A stretch of 64,000 nucleotides of DNA, taken from assembly GCA_947494805.1 (NCBI GenBank), contig CANLWK010000001.1, forward strand, positions 558,001 through 622,000, given 5' to 3'. The notes under the pieces were generated by a model, which worked only from the letters and a program-made list of their open reading frames with translations, did not search any database and was not told the DNA's origin. Both the position numbers and the translations under genes were made by a program. Position 1 is the first letter of the stretch. Every line of letters begins with the position of its first letter. Below are positions 61,791-64,000 of this stretch, piece after piece. Source of the DNA: an uncultured Croceitalea sp. (lineage in GTDB: Bacteria > Bacteroidota > Bacteroidia > Flavobacteriales > Flavobacteriaceae).

Positions 61791-62113
61791 TGTTAGAGAC
61801 ACCCAACTTAAACTATATCAAAGAGATTGCCGGAGGGAATGAAGAATTTGAGAAAAAGTTTTTGACCATCATCCAACATGAGTTTCCGAAAGAGAAAGAA
61901 GACTATCTCAAGCTTTTGAACGGTAAAGAATTGGAAGAGGCGGCAAAGGTGGTCCATAAAATCAAGCACAAATTGGGTATTCTCAGTATGAACGCGAGCT
62001 ATAAATTGGCAATACGTTACGAAGAAGACTTGAAGTATGGTGATGAGAAACTGGGGAAGGACTTTCTAAAAGTACTTGAGACAGTTGAAGATTTTATTCT
62101 AAAAATAGCATAA
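61790..62113 (+). CDS. Hpt phosphotransfer protein
   Basis: The 107-residue, all-helical protein has the Hpt signature around His56 (VVHKIKHKLGILSMN). It overlaps the kinase gene by one base (TAATG) and precedes the LytTR response regulator by one base, so it probably carries phosphate from one or both kinases to the regulator. The motif is slightly divergent: the usual Gly after the Lys is a His. Confidence 0.85.
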   Translation: MLETPNLNYIKEIAGGNEEFEKKFLTIIQHEFPKEKEDYLKLLNGKELEEAAKVVHKIKHKLGILSMNASYKLAIRYEEDLKYGDEKLGKDFLKVLETVEDFILKIA

Positions 62114-62114
62114 G

Positions 62115-62828
62115 ATGAGGTGTATAATAATTGATGATGAAGTTTCGGCAAGGGCGATCGTGAACGAACTATGCGAAGTTACGCCTGAATTAGAAGTAGT
62201 GGCACAGTTTCCGAATGCGGTCGAAGCGCTTAAATTTTTGAATCAACATACGGTCGACGTCATTTTTTTGGACATCCATATGCCCTTTTTGACCGGGGTT
62301 GACTTTATTCAAACCCTTAAGAATCCGCCGCGTGTTGTATTTACCACATCTGACACTGATTTTGCCATTGAAGCTTATGCCTACGAATTTATTGTTGATT
62401 ATTTGGTAAAGCCCATAACCAGAGATAGGTTTTTAAAGACGATAGCGAAATTAAAGAATGCGATGCAGCCAGTTTTGGCTGGTGACACTTCGTTAGAGAT
62501 GCCTGAACTGCCCACTGAAGACCATTTGTACATCAATATTGATAGGCGATTGATTAAATTAAAGTACCAAGATATTTTATTGATCGAGGCGAAGGGAGAT
62601 TATATAGAGATAAAAACGGTAGATACCATGCACCGCGTGCATTCAACTTTAAAGAAAATAAAAGAAAAATTACCAGAATCATTGTTCATGCAGATACATC
62701 GTTCGTATATCATCAATTATACAAAGATTATTGATATACAAGACAATAGTGTGTTGATTGAGCGAAATGTGATTCCCATTAGTAGGTCGAACAGGCCTAG
62801 TTTAATGCAACGATTAAATTTATTATAA
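62115..62828 (+). CDS. LytTR-family response regulator
   Basis: The 237-residue protein has a receiver domain with phospho-acceptor Asp53 (IFLDIHMPFLTGVDF), acidic pocket DDE (7-9) and Lys in LVKPITRDRF. A LytTR DNA-binding domain occupies about residues 135-237 (DHLYINIDRRLIKLKYQDIL, IEAKGDYIEIKT, LFMQIHRSYIIN, VIPISRSNRPSLMQ). It is the transcriptional output of the operon. LytTR proteins usually bind paired direct repeats; target genes are unknown. Confidence 0.92.
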   Translation: MRCIIIDDEVSARAIVNELCEVTPELEVVAQFPNAVEALKFLNQHTVDVIFLDIHMPFLTGVDFIQTLKNPPRVVFTTSDTDFAIEAYAYEFIVDYLVKPITRDRFLKTIAKLKNAMQPVLAGDTSLEMPELPTEDHLYINIDRRLIKLKYQDILLIEAKGDYIEIKTVDTMHRVHSTLKKIKEKLPESLFMQIHRSYIINYTKIIDIQDNSVLIERNVIPISRSNRPSLMQRLNLL

Positions 62829-62853
62829 ACCCTAAAATTTTAATAGCACAACC

Positions 62854-63156
62854 ATGGCGTTAGAAATACAAGAGAACCGAGGACTTTTTGAGATCAGTGG
62901 AAGAATTACTTCACAGAATGTGGGTGCACTTAAAGTGTATTTTGATTCTATTTTTGAAACACAAGAGATTATAGTGGTAAGCATTGAAAAAGTAGAAGAA
63001 ATGGATGCTTCGGCGGCATTGTTCTTTGAAAAGCTATACAGAGATGTCGCCTCACAGCATAAGGTGCTATCTATTGTTGGTAAGCAAAACAGGGATATTG
63101 CTGAGGTAATGGACGCTACAGGAACAGCTTACATTCTTAGTTCTGACAGAATTTAA
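62854..63156 (+). CDS. STAS-domain protein (anti-sigma antagonist-like)
   Basis: The 100-residue protein fits the STAS fold: LEIQENRGLFEISGRITSQN, then VVSIEKVEEMDASAALFFEK, in which Ser53 aligns with the phosphorylated Ser of SpoIIAA-type antagonists, and a C-terminal helix. It ends the signalling operon 25 bases after the LytTR gene. A role in partner switching is possible, but no anti-sigma kinase (RsbW type) is encoded in the window. Confidence 0.75.
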   Translation: MALEIQENRGLFEISGRITSQNVGALKVYFDSIFETQEIIVVSIEKVEEMDASAALFFEKLYRDVASQHKVLSIVGKQNRDIAEVMDATGTAYILSSDRI

Positions 63157-63179
63157 ACCAAGAAATACAGCATTGTAAG

Positions 63180-63216
63180 AAACATAAAGAGCACTTGATA
63201 GGTGCTCTTTATGTTT
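63180..63216. terminator. Bidirectional terminator between signalling operon and beta-helix gene
   Basis: A perfect 15-base stem (63180-63194 with 63202-63216) surrounds a 7-base loop TTGATAG, with GC-rich centre GAGCAC/GTGCTC and T-rich flanks on both strands. It serves the plus-strand signalling operon and the convergent minus-strand gene ending at 63248. Confidence 0.9.
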
Positions 63217-63247
63217 TCATTTCTTTCTTTAACGTCCTAAACAATAC

Positions 63248-64000
63248 CTATTGAATTATTAATTGATGGGTTTCAACGTTATTTTCGTAATGCAGTTTCA
63301 CGATATAAAGGCCCGCAGCAAATTCACTTACATTGAAGGCTGTTCCGCTTTGATATTGACCTTGGTATACCAACTTTCCGCTCAATGCAATGATTTTTAA
63401 GTTCGCTATGTCGAACATATCATTGACGAGTCGAAATGATGTCCGTGTCGGGTTCGGATAAAATATGGTCGTATTTGCTATTTCTTGCTCTTCAATAATA
63501 GCCCTTAAGGGCACACCGGTATTTTGATATTCAAAGGCTCCAATGTCAAATGTCAAACCTGAAGGTCTACCATCGTCGTTATGGTCAAAAGTGATTCCCC
63601 AGCTCGAATGATCCGTGCCGATATCAACTATATCAGAACTTACCGAACTCGGGCTGTAGTCGTTATTGACAATATCGGTCAAGCCCAACGTATCGGCCTG
63701 TCGTGTTAAAAGGTTGGTGTAGATATTTACCTGCATGCTGTCCCGCGTGGACCGGTCGTTGAAGTCGATGTAGCTTTCTTGATTTTGCTTCCAGGTATTG
63801 CCACCCTCAAAATCATAACCTGGATCAACAATCAAGTTGTTGCTAAAATAGTTGGGCACTTCATCTTGTTTTCTGTATTTGTCAGCAGGGTCAATGGGGT
63901 GCATAATTTTGGCATTATAGTGAATACCGGCCCTTTCGGGTTCAACAATGGTATTATTTGCCACGTAATATCCTTCTAAAATATCGTCGAAATCATGGCG
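63248..64000 (-). CDS. C-terminal part of a secreted beta-helix protein with type IX (type A) sorting domain
   Basis: The frame stays open to the right window edge, so the N-terminus is missing; at least 250 residues are visible. The visible part begins with GYYVANNTIVEPERAGIHY and YFSNNLIVDPGYDFEGGN, typical rungs of right-handed parallel beta-helix (pectate-lyase-like) proteins, and includes GLTFDIGAFEYQ. The last 75 residues (IFYPNPTRTSFRLVNDMFD ... AAGLYIVKLHYENNVETHQL) form a type A sorting domain for type IX secretion. It is probably an exported polysaccharide-acting or adhesive protein; the enzymatic core is outside the window. Confidence 0.82.
   Translation of the reverse strand, partial: RHDFDDILEGYYVANNTIVEPERAGIHYNAKIMHPIDPADKYRKQDEVPNYFSNNLIVDPGYDFEGGNTWKQNQESYIDFNDRSTRDSMQVNIYTNLLTRQADTLGLTDIVNNDYSPSSVSSDIVDIGTDHSSWGITFDHNDDGRPSGLTFDIGAFEYQNTGVPLRAIIEEQEIANTTIFYPNPTRTSFRLVNDMFDIANLKIIALSGKLVYQGQYQSGTAFNVSEFAAGLYIVKLHYENNVETHQLIIQ

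Overview
The window looks like a chromosome segment of a marine-type Flavobacteriaceae (Bacteroidota). Evidence: type IX secretion sorting domains of both type B (2379-5891) and type A (63248-64000), flavobacterial TAnnTTTG -7 boxes, almost no Shine-Dalgarno sequences, a hutHIUG histidine-degradation cluster, and families common in Bacteroidota (DUF4230, DUF4260, four-helix-bundle protein, RHS genes with fibre-like neighbours). No tRNA, rRNA, CRISPR array or insertion sequence was recognised.

Region 1 (1-31199) is the most unusual part. A plus-strand operon (24903-31199) encodes a type IV filament / type II secretion-like machine: prepilin, prepilin peptidase, GspE-like ATPase, secretin, GspL/PilMN-like and GspM/PilO-like proteins. 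Divergent from it is a long minus-strand block. It holds six tandem secreted fibre-like paralogues with one shared C-terminal module (18095-24467), a membrane-anchored OmpH/Skp-like coiled-coil protein, a lipoprotein, two giant RHS/YD-repeat proteins resembling a split TcB/TcC pair, a small gene coupled to the second RHS tip, a 1170-residue type IX-exported PKD protein and two lipoproteins. It ends with further machine parts: a GspC/PilP-like protein and a PilX/GspK-like minor pilin cut by the window edge. The machine therefore brackets an RHS and fibre cargo region. No GspF-like platform protein is visible and it may lie beyond position 1.

Region 2 (31200-42760) holds a PAP2 phosphatase, an efflux operon (ABC-substrate-binding/TolC fusion, membrane-fusion lipoprotein, RND pump), a membrane class III nucleotide cyclase, a winged-helix protein, a Crp/Fnr regulator and a ROK sugar kinase. 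Three promoters here share a TGACA-N2-TGTCA operator placed exactly 35 bases before a TAnnTTTG box, which suggests one small Crp/Fnr regulon.

Region 3 (42797-56065) is mostly core metabolism: the hut cluster with a divergent LysR regulator, a nitroreductase, ruvC, a four-helix-bundle gene inserted between ruvC and hemW, hemW, a cyclase-family hydrolase and several small conserved proteins.

Region 4 (56228-63156) is a signalling operon: a single receiver domain, an H-NOX haem sensor overlapping a multi-PAS histidine kinase, a FIST-domain (NosP-type) protein abutting a second histidine kinase, an Hpt protein, a LytTR response regulator and a STAS protein. It ends at a strong bidirectional terminator, followed by the C-terminal part of a type IX-secreted beta-helix protein running off the right edge.
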